Assembly: GCF_040802235.1 (NCBI RefSeq)
Contig: NC_133167.1
Span: 883,001 to 947,000, forward strand
Length of the DNA: 64,000 bases
DNA from: Manis javanica
Taxonomy: Eukaryota; Chordata; Mammalia; Pholidota; Manidae
Direction of reading: 5' to 3'
The notes under the pieces: generated by a model
Seen by the model: only the letters and a program-made list of their open reading frames with translations
The model's database searches: none
Told to the model about the DNA's origin: nothing
Translations under genes and position numbers: made by a program
Shown here: in pieces, positions 1 to 19,838 of the stretch
Layout of the letters: each line of letters begins with the position of its first letter
Position numbering within the stretch: position 1 is the first letter of the stretch

Positions 1-710
1 TACTGGTCCAGATCCTGGGGTCCAGGGGTGTGGTGGGGGTGGGCTGGGTCCACACCCAGAGCTCTTGGAGCAGAGGGGAAGCCAGCAGCGTCCTTCAGCA
101 ATGTTTGAGGCAGGTGGATTTGGGGCTGACCAGCCTGCCAGGATAGAGGGGGGTCCTTGGGCTGGGCCTCCTGGGGGCAGGGACTGGAGCCACGTAGGCC
201 CTGTTCTCAGAGCTCCCATTCACTCATTTAACCCAGGGCATCTCAGTGGGGCAGGGACCTCTGACTGCCCATGGTCTGTCCGGGAGGCAGGGCACAGAGA
301 TGTCTTGGGACAGGCCGAGATCACGTGGCTACAAAGTATCTTTGGAGCTGGGCAGTCCAGAGGGCATGTTCTAGGCCAGGCTCTGGCTCTGCCCATAGGC
401 CTGGCCCCACAAAGCCTGGGGCATCTCTCTAGGTCTTGGTTGCAGCTCCAACGGCAACCATCTGATCCTGCTGCAGATGGACCCAAGGCTCTTGCTGCAG
501 ACATGGGGGAAGGGACACCTGCAGTGCCAGGCTGGGGTCTGAGAGCGGGTCTGTCCTCAGTGAGAGCCCCGAGGGTGGGTCTCAGCCCCAAGAGATGGTG
601 GTCAGCAATCTCGGGCTGGTGCTGTGGCGCACACCCGCTCCCTGTCGTCAGCTTATACCTGGCCGGGTGGCACCGGGTGATGTGCTCGTTCTGACGTGTT
701 GATTTCTTCT

Positions 711-726
711 GTGTGTGTATGTGTGT
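711..726 (+). repeat. Short TG-rich microsatellite
   Basis: An imperfect TG run, (tg)n interrupted by one ta, sits about 20 bases upstream of the candidate microexon. TG-rich tracts near 3' splice sites are known binding sites for splicing regulators of the CELF and TDP-43 type; any such role here is inference. Confidence 0.6.
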
Positions 727-746
727 CCTGGCTGCCTCCACCTTAG

Positions 747-770
747 CATTTCATTCGGACATGACACTAG
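747..770 (+). CDS. KIF1A: Candidate 24-nt cassette microexon of KIF1A
   Basis: A polypyrimidine stretch ending ccaccttag precedes 24 bases that end directly at a gtacag donor. The segment starts and ends in phase 2, like the junction before the next constitutive exon at 1994. Including or skipping it therefore keeps the frame. Inclusion would add roughly ISFGHDT plus a split arginine just before TFYQFE. A TGC element lies about 15 bases upstream of the 3' splice site, as is usual for SRRM4-dependent neuronal microexons. KIF1A is strongly neuronal. The alternative is intronic noise with chance splice signals. Confidence 0.45.
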
Positions 771-1993
771 GTACAGCCCCCCCTTGCCCGCACTAGCCTG
801 GCCTGTCTTCTCCTGCTTCAGTTTCTGCCCCCTCCCGTGTCCCCCCAAGCTCTCTGCCCATTCCCCGACGCCCTGCCGTCCTCACGTTCCTTCCTCTGGG
901 TCTTGTCCTCGGTGACTGTCCGACAGCGGCCCTGCCCTGTCCCACTGCTTGCCCATGCCGCAGACCGTGCCCCAGAGAGATGGGTGGCTATGGCTGTCTG
1001 CGCGCAGTACAGCCTTCCTCGGCACCTCCGCACTCCTGGGCAGGGCTGGCTCCTCGTCAGGGGCCTGGCCGAGCCAGAGGGTGTCAGCTGTCTAGTCTGT
1101 GTTGCCGTGTCTCTCAACTGTGCTTTGTGAGGATGCTTGGATGGAAATGGGGTGAGGCTGGCCCTAAAATGGCCACACTGGATTGAGGCAGATTCCCCAT
1201 CTCGAGTAAGATGGTCCTCAAAACATGCCCCTGCCGAAGGAGCTCTGCCATTGGGTGGTGAAAACAGTCATACAGTGGGAACCCTGTTCTGGAGCAGAGG
1301 CCAGGAAGCGGGGCTCACATCCCAGCTTCAGGGGAGTGGCCCGAGCTGCCCTTGCAGGGGTTTTTGGGCCACTGGCTCATGCTCTGCTCATTGTCTTCCC
1401 CAGTTAGAAATGGAGACAGAAGAGGCCGCTGCATGCTCATGGCCCCTGACCATGGGCAGGAGCGTGCCATCTGCTGTGGGCCAGCCCAGCTTCCATGCCA
1501 AGCATCCTCCCCAAGGGGCCCTGACTCTCCAAGGGCACGTCAGTGGTGGAGGCAATGGGCAAAGCCGGGCAGGTTCCCTCTGGGTCCAGGCAGAGACCCG
1601 GTGCCTCCTCACTCAGCTGTGGGGCGGGGTGGGCCACTGCCTCTCCTCTCCTGCCTGCCCTGGTCTCCCCCCATCTTGCTGCCATCCTCATAGCCCTTCC
1701 CCCCATCCCTTTCCCCTCCTCTGCCCTGTCATTCCCCTCCCCTCATTTGCACCCCATCCCCGGGAGCCAAGAGCACCTGGTGGTGGCATCTGGAGGCCCT
1801 TTGTCTGGCCCGGTCCTGAGTAAGGAGGGGTCTGTCCTTCCTGGACGCCACTGCCTGGCTTCTGCCCCCATGGCCCCAGTGGCCATCCCGAAAGTGGCCC
1901 ACATGCCTCTGTCTGTGTCCGTCTTTCCCCGTGTCCCCATCCTGCTGCGAGTGGCCTGCACATTATTTCTGCCTCATGTCTGCTTCCTTGCAG

Positions 1994-9369
<7,376 letters not shown>

Positions 9370-12300
9370 GCTGGAGCCCTCTGTGCGCCCGCCAGCAGTC
9401 CCGGCCCCGCTTCCCATCCCCGCTGCCATCATGGTGTCATCCACCACCAGCCCTGCCCCCACCAGACAGCCAATGAGTCACACCTCTGGCCAGGGTGCCT
9501 GTGCCACACGACCTGTTGGGCCCCCAGCAGAGGCCACGTTCTTGTCGTTTCCTCTTGTAGAACGCAGCCCTGGTGGGAAGAGTCCCGAGGCGCTGGGAAG
9601 GCCAGAGGGCACAGGTCCCCGGGGACATGGCTGGCGTTCTGATATTTTTTAAAGCATAGACAGACTTACAATTAACATGCATTAGTTAGTGATGTTGAAA
9701 CAGCCCACTTGGAAATTACCTGTAAGACAGTGCTCTATTTATAAGTATTTATTCCTGATGCCTCGCACAGACCTGTAGGATTCCCATCAACCCTGCTTCC
9801 GCTCCTCACACACATCGCCAAGCCCCTTAGGGACAGACAGGGTGGGCAGCCACCCTGGAAGGCCACGATGAGGGGGTCTGGACAGGCCGGGCCCCTCCTG
9901 GCGGTCACTGCTCCAGCTGCGCTGAGGCTTCTCCCAGCTGCACGTGGGGAAGGCCCTCACCCCTGGGGCAGGGTGTGCATGTGGGGGTCTGAAGACCGAG
10001 CCACTCAGAAGGGGAAGTGCTTCCAGTGGGAGGCAGAGGAGGGCAGCCACCTGAGATGCCACCTCCCAGCAGTGCCACAGGTTCTCCCTGGGAGCCGGTG
10101 GGGGGCGGGTGATGAGCAGACGGGTGCTGGGGCTGCTGGGGCCTGTCCTGGATGGGATGGAGGGAGAGGGTCAGGATCCCGCCATGTGTCATGTATCCAG
10201 GCCGGCAGGCACAGGGGCTGGGTGTACCGGCCGCCCAGGCAGCCAGGGGCCTGTGGTGAGTCCCCCCAGCTGCCGTGAGAGACAGAATGAGCTCCGAGTC
10301 CTCCTGAGGAGTAAGTCTGTGACTTCCCCTCTCTCCCCTAGAGAAGAGCATTTCTGTGAGTCCCAGTGAAGATTCTGTGGGGTCAGGTGTGGGCAGCCAG
10401 TGTTGGGTCATCCGTCATCCAGCGGGTACCCCACTTATGCAATGGAGGGAGCTGCACGTCTGTGGGTGTCCCTTCTGCGGACCCTCTGCCTGAGGGCTGC
10501 CCAGGACAGAATAGGAGTCAGCCCCAGGCTGAGAGTCAGGCCAAAGGTCGTGCCCAGGCTGTAGACCCATCACAGAAACCATGCGGCTGGGGCCAGAGGA
10601 TCTTCAGCCACCTGTTTCCACACCCAAAGGCACATTTGGCCTCTATTTAGCTCAAGGGAAAACAGCAGCAAATCACAACCCCCTGCCCCTCCCAGGGCCC
10701 GCCAAGGGCAGGCTGCATCTGGGCCTGCGACTTCCAGATCCAGGCTCACATCCGGCCTGTCTTGGTTCATGCGGCCCTTTGGTGCCTTATGTCACCATTG
10801 CCAGACCCTGCTGGGCGCTGCTCAGACACCTCACTTGTCCCCTGGGTCTGGGGGGTCGGTCCTGTTGCACCCCAGTCAGTGGTTCCGAGACCCCCCTGCA
10901 GCCGGGCTGTCCCCTGATGGCACTAACGTGGACATAGCCCTGATCCTTGCACCGGGACCAGAGGTGTGCGTGGCATCTGCCTGGGGACGGGAGGCCTCAG
11001 CCCCCATACCAAGTGAGGAGATGGTGGTTTGATGTTTTCCTTCGGGAAAGCTGTTGGGGCCCCTCAAGCTTCGCCTTGGACGTGAGACACAGGGCGGTGG
11101 GCTCGCCCAGCAGCCACATGAGCCCAGTGGGAAGCTGAGGCAGCCAGGGCACCTTTTCTGTGCGTGGTCCTGGCAGTGCCCCTTGCTCCCTGCTGCCCTC
11201 ATCCTGTGCCTGGAGGCGCCCCCCTACCCCCTGCACAGCGCCATCAGTAGGAACCAGGTCCTAGGAAACCTCACCTCAGAAGCGCAGCACTGAGCAGCCT
11301 CCTTTGGAGATTCCCCAGGTGAGGGGTCACCTCCTGGACAGAGGGTCAAGCGCTGTCCAGAAGCCAGGTGGCCTGTGCTCCCCGCAGACGTCCCTGGAGG
11401 CAGCGGGCTGAGCTGTGGAGAGCACAGGTGACAGCCCAGTCTGCGCGAAGCTTTTATACCGGCCCTGAGGGCAGGGAGGGGAGACTGGTAGGGGAATTCT
11501 AAGGTGGGCCGGGTTCTGAGGTCCCCACCTTCCTGCAGGGAGATTGCGGGTACAGGTCCGGGCCACGGCCCGCACAGGTCAGCCAGCCTGAAGCCGTGGC
11601 CTTGGAAGGGCTAGAGGCTCTGGGTGCAGGAGTCTGAGGCCTGCCAGCCTGCAGAGCACCTGCTGTGGACGCAGGGCCGAGGGAAGGAATCTCCCCAAGT
11701 TCAGGAGCCCCCACAGCCATGGGGGCACCCAGGGGACTGTTCCCTTTCCTCCTGCGGCCCCCTTATCAGTTGGTCAGGAGCCAGGTGAGGGCCTCCCGCC
11801 GATCCCACCCTGTCATCACTTCCTCCTCTCAGGCCTGCTCCAGGGAGCCGCCAGGGAGGGGAAGCTGCCTGTGAGCCGGGGACCCCTGTCCTGCCCAAAG
11901 CTGCCCCCGTGTCATACCAGCTGGGCACATGCCATCCAAACGGGGACTCAGTCTCCACATCTGAGACATGGGGGACTGACGTGGGGCCTTGGGGGTCCTC
12001 ACACTGCGGGTGCCAAGAGGAAAGCCAGGCCTGGCTGTGGCTGCTACTTCCTGCTAAGTGGGGAGGGGAGAAGGACCCAGGAAGCCATCTCTCCCTGCTG
12101 GTGTTTAATGCCTGGTGCTGCTCAGGCTGCAGCCTCGTCTCAGTTTGACAGACAGGCATCCTTGTCTGGAGAAGCTCTGTTCCCTCCAGGAGACCGCGAG
12201 CTCCTCCTGACCCTGTGGGCGCCAGGCCGACTGGCACCAGGCTCTGGTGTGATGCTGCTGGTGCCCAGGGGTGGGTGTGAGATGCTCCTAAGTCCCAAGG

Positions 12301-12785
12301 CCTCCCCAGCTGCTCACCAGCTGCCAACCTTTCATCCACTGGCCACACAGGTGCTGCAGGGAGGTGGCCTCCCCATCGATCTGGTTGCCCTAGCCCCTCT
12401 GCGACAGGTGTAGACAGGCACTTGGGGAGGGACCCTGAGTGTGTCTGATGGCACGGGCTCCAGTGAGCAGGGCTGCAGGGCTGGTGCTCCGTCGGCCCCC
12501 CAGCGTGGGATCCTGGGAAGTGCCGGCATCTACCCCTGGGATGGACGGAAGCTGCGGCTTTTTCTGGGCCTGTTCTTCCTGTAGCCAGCTGTCCCCTGAG
12601 TTCCCCTCTGGCTTGTACATATGTGGTTGTGTGGAGCACCCGCCCCAGCACCGTAACCACCATCCTCACGTAAAACCCTCATTCCCTGACGTCCTGAACC
12701 CGAGTGTTAGGCTCTAGGTTCCTGTACTGTGTGTGCACTCAAGGCTCTGTCCAACTAAAAAATAAATGTGACTCCTGCAACACCA
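9370..12785 (+). other. KIF1A: KIF1A 3' untranslated region
   Basis: This runs from the TGA at 9367-9369 to the first good polyadenylation signal, AATAAA at 12761-12766. A CA cleavage site lies about 20 bases further on, with a T/GT-rich stretch behind it. A long 3' UTR of about 3.4 kb agrees with what is known for KIF1A. Most of it is GC-rich. The exception is an AT-rich block at 9640-9765 that includes ATTTA pentamers. Antisense open frames here, including a 322-codon one at 11701-12669, are not supported as genes. Confidence 0.8.
12761..12766 (+). terminator. KIF1A: KIF1A polyadenylation signal AATAAA
   Basis: First canonical AATAAA on the + strand downstream of the KIF1A stop. It is followed by a likely CA cleavage site near 12781 and a T-rich downstream element (ggctttttcttcagg). 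Confidence 0.8.
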
Positions 12786-12949
12786 GACCCGCAGACTGTG
12801 GCTTTTTCTTCAGGGTAGTCTGTGATGGGGCCAGGTGGCCAGCACCGACCAGAGACTGCCCGCCTCCCCAGGAGTGAGGCAGGGAGGGGAGGAAGCGGCC
12901 CCTGTCTAGACAGCTCAGCTCCTCAGGTGCACCCAGGCCGGGCCTTCCC

Positions 12950-15285
12950 TGCGGTCAGCATCACCCCAGTGCCAAAAGCAGACAAAGACTTCACAGGAAA
13001 ACCAAACCTCAGCATCCTTCACCAACACAGGAACAAGCCTCAACATTTTACCAAGTCAAATCTAATGATATGTGGGAAGGATAGAACCTCGTGACCAGTG
13101 GGGTTTGTCCTGGGAACGCATGGTTGGTTCAGAAACTAACCAGAGTAATTCCTGATATTAAACTAATAAAAATCATTACAATCTCTACAGATGCAGGAAA
13201 AGTATTTGAGGTAATACAACATCCATTGCTAATCAAACCTTTAAATAGAAAATAACTTCCTTAAACTGACAATGAGTGCCTTCAAAGTGTGTCTATCATC
13301 CTACTTAGTGGCAAAATACAGATGTGTGACTCTCGCAATCAGAACAAGGCAAGGATGCCCTCTGGTGATCAGGTCCTGTTCAGCGTGGACCTGGAGATCC
13401 TGACCAGAGCAGTAGGGCAGCAAGAAAAAGGTGCACAGATCAGAAGAAATGAAGCTGTCCACAGATGGCATAATTGCTGAGCAAGAAAATTCAAAATAAT
13501 GTACAAAAAAGCTGCTAGAATGAATGAGTTTCACAAGGTGGCAGGATATATGGTCAGTATACGGACACTCATTCCATTTCTATGTGCCAGCAATGAACAG
13601 TTGGACATTTTAGTCGTAAAAACAGTACTGTTTATAATAGCATCAAAAATGTGAACTACACAGACGTCAGTAGAGCAGTAAATCTAATACACTTGCAAAA
13701 TATGCATGCCAAAAACTTGAAAACATTGATAGAAATCAAAGAAGATCCACATGAAATGAAGAGTCGCATCATGTTGAGAACTGGAAGATCCAGTGCTCGT
13801 CGGGATGGTCTCCCTCCCCAGGCTGGCCTGTCAATCAACACATTCTCAATTCGAATTCCTGGTAGATATCAACCAGCTGATTCTAAAAGTTATATGAAAA
13901 GTAAAGGAACTAAAATAGCTAAAACAAGTCAGACCACCCAATTTTAAGGCTTATTTACTATAAAGCTACAGTAATCAAATGCATTAGATACATGGATCAA
14001 TGGAACAGAGAGAATACAAAATAGACCCACACAAATGATAGCCAACTGATTTTTTTTTTACAGAAGTACAGAAATGATCCGACGGAGAAAGGATAGTCAC
14101 CTGGTGACACTGAAACGGCTGGACACTGGTCTGTTTTGAGAAGTGAACCTCAGCCTAAACTGCATACCTTATACAAAAAGTAACTCAAAATTGATCATAG
14201 ATCAATAAATGTAAAATAGAAATCTAGAAATTTCTGGAAGAAAATCTGCAGGATGCAGAGCTAGGCATAGTGTTATGTAAACATGACACCAAAACCTTAT
14301 CCATAAAAGAAAAGAAATTTAGACTCAAATATAAATGCAAAACTTCTGGAAGTACTTATTAAAACACATCATTAAGAAAATGACCAGGAACTGGGAGAAA
14401 ATGTTTGCAAAACAACTGTGCAACAAAGGATTTGTATCCAGACTATGCAAAGAAGAAATGAAACATTACTGTGACCCAATAACAAAAAATTAAAAATTGA
14501 GCAAAAAGTATTTGAATAACGAATAAGCTCATGAGGTGATAGTGTTTACCATCATCTGGCATCATGGAAATGCGACTTTAAGCCACAAAGGGAGATACCT
14601 GTGCCCCAGGTGGGAACAGACATGTTAAATCTTCAAACACCAGCTCTGAGAGACGCCACCCAGCTTGGGCCCTGCGCTCAGAGTGACGGCTCCACACTCC
14701 CCTCCGGAGGGCGAGCAGTGCCTTATCAAGTCAAGCCTTTGTCCCTGCAGTGACCCAGGGCATTTTAGGTATTTATCTGAAAAAAATGAAAACCTTTGTC
14801 TACAAAGTCTTGTATAAAAGTACTTCTAGCAGCTTTATTCGTATTAATCAAAAAAATTTTTAAACCTAAATGTTCAACAGGAAGCAAGCTGTGGCTCACC
14901 CATAAAATAGAATTCATTCAGCAGTAAAAAGAGACAAAACTCTGACACGCGCAGCAGCATCAGTTGCCCCACTGCCAGTCCCCTCCAGGAACACGGCCGG
15001 ACAAGTGGCGGGAGCCCGGGGACCTGGCTGCGTGTGATTGTCCTCTCATTGGTATGAGCCTGTGAGGGCAGGAACCGGACAGGGGCGGCCTCTGTTGAGG
15101 GCAGGAGTTGAGTGGGCAGGGACGTGGGGAGTCTGTCCCCTGTCTTGGTAATGGGTGGGTCACCCAGGTCCATGGATCTGTCACAGACACAGAAAGTTAC
15201 TCTAAAGATTGGCAAGATTCCCTGTAAGTTTCATCTAGAAATCTAAAAAGCATCTGGAAATAAAAGCGGTCCACATTGACTCTTC
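12950..15285 (+). repeat. LINE-1 fragment, 5'-truncated (ORF2 to 3' end)
   Basis: AT-rich sequence begins about 165 bases after the KIF1A polyadenylation site. Degenerate ORF2 reverse-transcriptase text is readable (for example catcaccccagtgccaaaag), then the L1 C-terminal and 3' untranslated pattern, ending near an A-rich aaataaaagc. Reading frames are broken throughout, so this is a dead copy. Subfamily assignment needs RepeatMasker; an L1M-type element of middle age is my guess. Confidence 0.8.
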
Positions 15286-17373
15286 GGTGTGAATGACACT
15301 GACGTCCAGTGGGGCTTGGCACGTTCACAGTGGGCGGGTCATCGCACATAAGGTCCAGGCCCTTCGGGCTGGAGCAGGAAGGGCGGGGTGGGAGGCCCAG
15401 CAGGGCGCACTGCCTGTGCTCCCTGAGGGAACTCCCACCCAGGGTCTCCACACACTGCCTCCAGGCCTCTGTGGCTTCCAGAATGTTCCTTGCTCCCCTG
15501 AGAGGGCAGGCTAGCGTGGGCTGGGGGAGCTGGGAGGATCTGCAGTGGGGTCAGCCTCGCCCCATCCTTCGGGGCACAGAGCCTTCTCCCAGGGTGTGTC
15601 CTCTGCACAACTGAACAGCCCCAGCTGTCCTCTGTGCTGCGGATACCCCTCCCTGTCCCAACCCGTTTCTGCAGGGGGAGCAGGGAGGGACAGATGTTGG
15701 ATTAGGACAGGAGGGACCTTGGGCAGAAACCCAAAATCCATTCCAGGACAGGATGAAGGCTGGCGGCCCCACCCTCCACAGTGCGACAGCCACTCCCCTC
15801 CCACGGTCCCCCGGCAGCGCGGTGCTGTGAAACCTGGTGATGCGGCCGGTGACAAGCATGAGGCCCAGGAGCCAGGCCAGGCCGGCCTGCATCCCCCACC
15901 CTCGTGGCCAGCTTTGCCTGGGCACTGTGTCAGCCGAGCTCCTCAGGACATACCCACGGATTCTGATGGCAGCTCGCCCTTTACTCTGGAACGGTTTCCT
16001 GGGGAGGAGGGGGAGGTGGCTGGGGCAGGGGTCCTGCCTTCTGAAGGCAGGTGGGGCAGCAGGACCGGGAAGGGGAGGTGGGGGAGAGGCGTGAGGGCCC
16101 TCAGGAGGGCACAGGTGAGGGTGGGGCAGGGGGCTACCTCCTTGGGGGTTCCCCTGGCAACGTCTGGACAGTGGGGTCTTCGCCCTCCAGAGGTTCCTGT
16201 GCTCAGAGGCCACCTCCCTGGCTCTGCCCAGCCATCTGCAGGGAACAAGGGTGGGGACACAGGGCATGGGGGTGAGGCACCCCCTCCTGCGGCCCACCTG
16301 CCCTGCTGATGCCCTTGCCCTGCTGTGCCCACTGCCGTGGCCCCTGCATGGTGTGGCTGGTAACAGCACGGGGTCCAGGGGCCTGGACCTGGACAGCAGC
16401 CCCAGAGTCCCTCCTCCAACCACTCCTCCTGGGAACTGCTGCAGCGCTCCTGCGCGCCCCGCCCCCCCGCCCCCCAGCCTGCCCCCTCTCTGGCCAGGAG
16501 GTCCTGAGGGGGTGCTCAGAGCTCAAGGCCCCTCCCGCGCCCAAGCCTGCCCTCCTCGGGTTGCCATACTCGGCTGAGCCTGTTCCCTCTGCCGGAAATA
16601 ACTGTCCCCCTGGGACTCGCCAGGGACTCCAGCTGGCCCTCTGTGACCCAGCACAGCCGCCCTACCTGGCATCCCACACCCTCAGCGAGGGCCACCTGCT
16701 CCTCTTCTGTCATGTCCTGGGTTACCATGGTGCGCGGGCGACCTTGAGCCCAGAGACTGTGACTGGGGGCTGGTGCCTTGCAGCCAGGCCAGGGTCCAGT
16801 ACAGGGTCACCAGCAATGCCACCCCCAGGCCCTGAGGACTTGGGAGCCACGGCACAGAGCTGCTTCTCCAGGAAGAGGCCCACCTTGCACACAGAGCAGA
16901 TGCCCCCGTCCAAGGCATCACTGGGACTGCAGGGAGGCCATGTGGCTCGGGATGGGCACAAGGGGCTTCCTAGAAACGCCTTTTTCTGTCTACACTGCCA
17001 GGCAGACAAACTGAAGTCGGGTGAGCCGGGCCCATCACAGCAGCCCTGTGAGCACCTCGACGGGTAAGGCCCGACCCCAGCAGACAGCTGCTGTCCCCGG
17101 GGGAACTGGTGGTTGTGAGCCATGCACAGGCAGAGCCAGGGACGCTTGCCCAAGTGGGGACATGAGCCAGGTGCGGGGAGCTGCCATGATGCGCCTGTGC
17201 AGAGTCACAGGGCAGGTGCCTGTGCATGTGGCTGCAGAGTTGCTGGAGCTCCAGGCCTGCTCGTGCAGCTGGAGTGGGGGCCCAGGTGTGGCACTCCCAG
17301 GGCCGGCCCAGCTGCGCCCTCCCTCAGGCCCTGCCCTGTCTGTCCGGCTCAGGGCCCTGGGGAGCACCAGGCA
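15286..17373. other. Gene-poor GC-rich spacer
   Basis: Between the L1 fragment and the AQP12 exon. Long open frames on both strands (for example 290 codons at 15551-16423 on -) match nothing I recognise and lack splice or promoter support; they are expected at this GC content. A C-rich run lies around 16455-16485. Confidence 0.6.
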
Positions 17374-17975
17374 ATGGCTGGTCTGAACGTGTCCCTGTCC
17401 TTCTTCTTTGTCACTGTTGCCCTCTGCCAGGTGGCCAGGAGGCATCCAAGGCCCCGTTCTCAGCAGGCGCCTACACCAGCTTTGCCCGGGAGGCTGCAGG
17501 TGCAGCCCAGTCGGGGGTCTGCTGCCTGGCGCTGCCGATGTCGGCGGAGATCAGGCCCTGGGCTGGGGGCTTCAGCCCCCACCTGCTGCTGACGCTGCTC
17601 TTCCTGCCCCTCCTGGCGCACAGGGTGACCTTCGAAGGGGCCTCGGCCAGCCCCGCCGTGTCCCTGCAAGAGCTCCTTCTAGCCGAGGCCTCTCTGCCCA
17701 GCATGCTGCTGAAGCTGTGGCCCAGGGGCTGGGCGTGCAGGTGGCCTGCACCCTGACCTGGCTGCCCTGGGCCTGGGAGCTCAGCGACCTGCACGTCCTC
17801 AGAGCCCCCTGGATGCACGCCACCGCTCGGCCCTGCACACCACTGTGCCCCACGGGGCGCTGCTGGAGAGCGCCTACCCCTTCCATCTGACCCTCCTCCA
17901 CCTCCAGAGCAGCCTGCCCGTCCATGCACAGGGCGCCCGCCGTGGCCCTGCTGGGCACCATCATGGCCTACACAG
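17374..17975 (+). pseudogene. AQP12: Aquaporin-12 pseudogene, exon 1 only
   Basis: AQP12 is an intracellular aquaporin-like channel of pancreatic acinar cells. The ATG at 17374 opens with MAGLNVSLSFFF, nearly identical to human AQP12. Similarity to exon 1 continues to an intact gtgagc donor after 17975. The frame is broken at about 17442, 17716, 17825 and 17925. Readable pieces in different frames include LLLTLLFLPLLAHRVTFEGA, VSLQELLLAEASLPSMLLKL, WAWELSDLHVL and PAVALLGTIMAYTG. The first pore box, NPT in human, reads SPA. No later exon (NPA box and C-terminus) was found downstream. Neighbouring genes have clean exons, so assembly error is an unlikely cause. Orientation relative to GPR35 matches human AQP12B. 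Confidence 0.85.
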
Positions 17976-19818
17976 GTGAGCCAAGGAGGCACAGAGACCG
18001 GGGTGGCCATTCCTGGGGACCCAGGCCCTGGCAGAGCTGTCCTTCCTGGCCAGGCCTCTCCAGGCTCCAAGCTGTCCCATTCATCCCAGAAGGTCTCCAC
18101 TGGGCGGCTGGGGCAGTTCTGCAGGGCCCGGCCCAGCCTCTGGCCTGCCAACCCCTATGTCTCCTGTCACCCCTTCCGAGAGTGTGGGTCCCATCATCCC
18201 GGCCTGCCTCTCCCCACTCCTCACTTGGCCCCACATGTCTCTAAGTGGGCAGCGCCCCTCCCACCCCCAGGCAGAGCCTCCTGACTATGGTCCCAGGGGG
18301 GCCCCCAGCCTCAGCCTCAGTCAGCACCCACTGCTCTGCTTTCAGCCCTCAGATCCTGGTGACCTGTCCTAGGCTCCCCGAGGAGGGCCTGCCCCCAGCA
18401 CAACAGGAGACCCACCTTGGAAATGGGGACAGAGGTGCCCTGTGGGCTGCTGACTCCCAAGGGGCTCCACCATCGTTTTGTCTGTGGGCTGGCCCCCCAG
18501 GAGGGGTCCCCCTGGCAGGGACTGGCTCTGCCCCTGAGGACTGGTTTGGGCTTCCAGGAAGGCTACCGGGTGATCCCCGTGCTAGGAGTGGACAGGGCCT
18601 TCTGCAGGCAGCCCCTCGGGGATGGGCACCCATGGTGGTGGGGCCGCAGATCAGTCAACAGGTGGCCCGTTCCCGCCCAGGATGCGGGGATCACAGCTGG
18701 AAGAGGCCAGAGCCATGCTCTGCATTCTCCACTCGCGGTGGACGGGCCCCGTAGGGGTGGAGCCAGCGCTCGGGCCTGGCCTTCCGAAAGGCCAACACGG
18801 CCCAGGACAGACACCAGGGTCCTGGAGCACAGAGTGCGGGGAGATGCAGCTAGAGCCCCTGTAAGGTGGGGAAACTGAGGCATGGGTGGGCAGAGACTTG
18901 CCGGGGCAGGGCTCCCCGGCCGGACTGCCTGGGCCGCACCCTGGGAGAAGCCCCCTCTGAGAGCCAGCTGGTGGCTCCCCAGACCTGGCCCTGGCCCCGC
19001 CCATGCGGAGGCCGTGTTCCGGTGCCATCCCAGGCCTCCTCTGGCCCCCTGCGCACACCCTGCAGCTCCTTCCTTCCTTCCACCGAGTCCCGCTGAGCAT
19101 CTCGCCCTTCTGCCTCCACCCCCCACATCTGTCTCAGGTCCTGAGGACGGGGGAGGGAGGGGGAGGCTGAGCACTGGGCAGGCATGCGGTGTGTCCCCGG
19201 CAGGACTGGACACATGGATGGGAGGGAGGCTGCGCACCAGGGGCCGGACATAGCAGCCCTGAGCAGGGTCTGCACTCACAGGGCTCCCTGGGCTGCGGTG
19301 GGCGTCGGAGGGGTGGGAAGGGGCAGGTGGGGGTCAGGCAGCCAGTGCCCGGTGGAGTGTGCGATAGGCATTTGGGGGCCAGGGAGGCTGGCCTGCCAGG
19401 ATGCGGCTGCCACTTTTTCTCTAGGCCTGTGGACGGGACAGCAGGGCAGGGAGGTTGGGGCCCAAGACGCACAGGTGGGAAGAGGCAGATTTGCACTCAG
19501 ACCTGGTTTGGACCGGATCCCGCAGGGGCCTCTGAAAAGCTCCAGTTCCAGCATGAGTTGGAGTGCCTAGTCCCTGCCTCTGCCAGCTGGGCCTCCAGCT
19601 CCCTGTCCACAAACCCTGACCGCCTCCTCCTGCCCCTGCCCCCACCCTAGCACAGCTGTGCAGCCCCCATGAGGGCCCAAGGGCCCCACCAGACCCCCAG
19701 ATGGGGAGGGGAGGGGAGGCTGAGGAGAGCCCCCACATGGAGACCTCTGGAGAGTCATCTGGGAAGATGCCCGCCCTCCACCTCCCAGCAGGTGAGCCTG
19801 CGTGCGCAGCCCCATCAG
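17976..19818. other. Spacer between AQP12 pseudogene and GPR35
   Basis: No exon or RNA gene recognised. A faint MIR-like core (gtggggaaactgaggcatg) lies near 18872. I searched for the missing AQP12 exons here and did not see them. Confidence 0.5.
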
Positions 19819-19838
19819 GGCCGGTCTGGGTATAGAAC

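Larger units (their letters stand above)
1..1993 (+). other. KIF1A: KIF1A intronic sequence at left edge
   Basis: Lies 5' of the first constitutive KIF1A exon in the window. No exon encoding the conserved residues that should precede the TFYQFE segment was found, so the upstream constitutive exons lie outside the window. Apart from the short GT-rich run (711-726) and the candidate 24-nt microexon (747-770) I see no other feature. The open frames here have no splice context and look like chance. Confidence 0.75.

Noticed and set aside
11701-12669. 322-codon open frame on the - strand
   Set aside because: Antisense to the KIF1A 3' UTR, with no known domain and no start or polyadenylation support.
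13651-13947. Short + strand frame in AT-rich DNA
   Set aside because: Degenerate L1 ORF2 sequence, not an independent gene.
15551-16423. 290-codon open frame on the - strand
   Set aside because: Overlaps equally long frames on the other strand in GC-rich DNA. No homology recognised.
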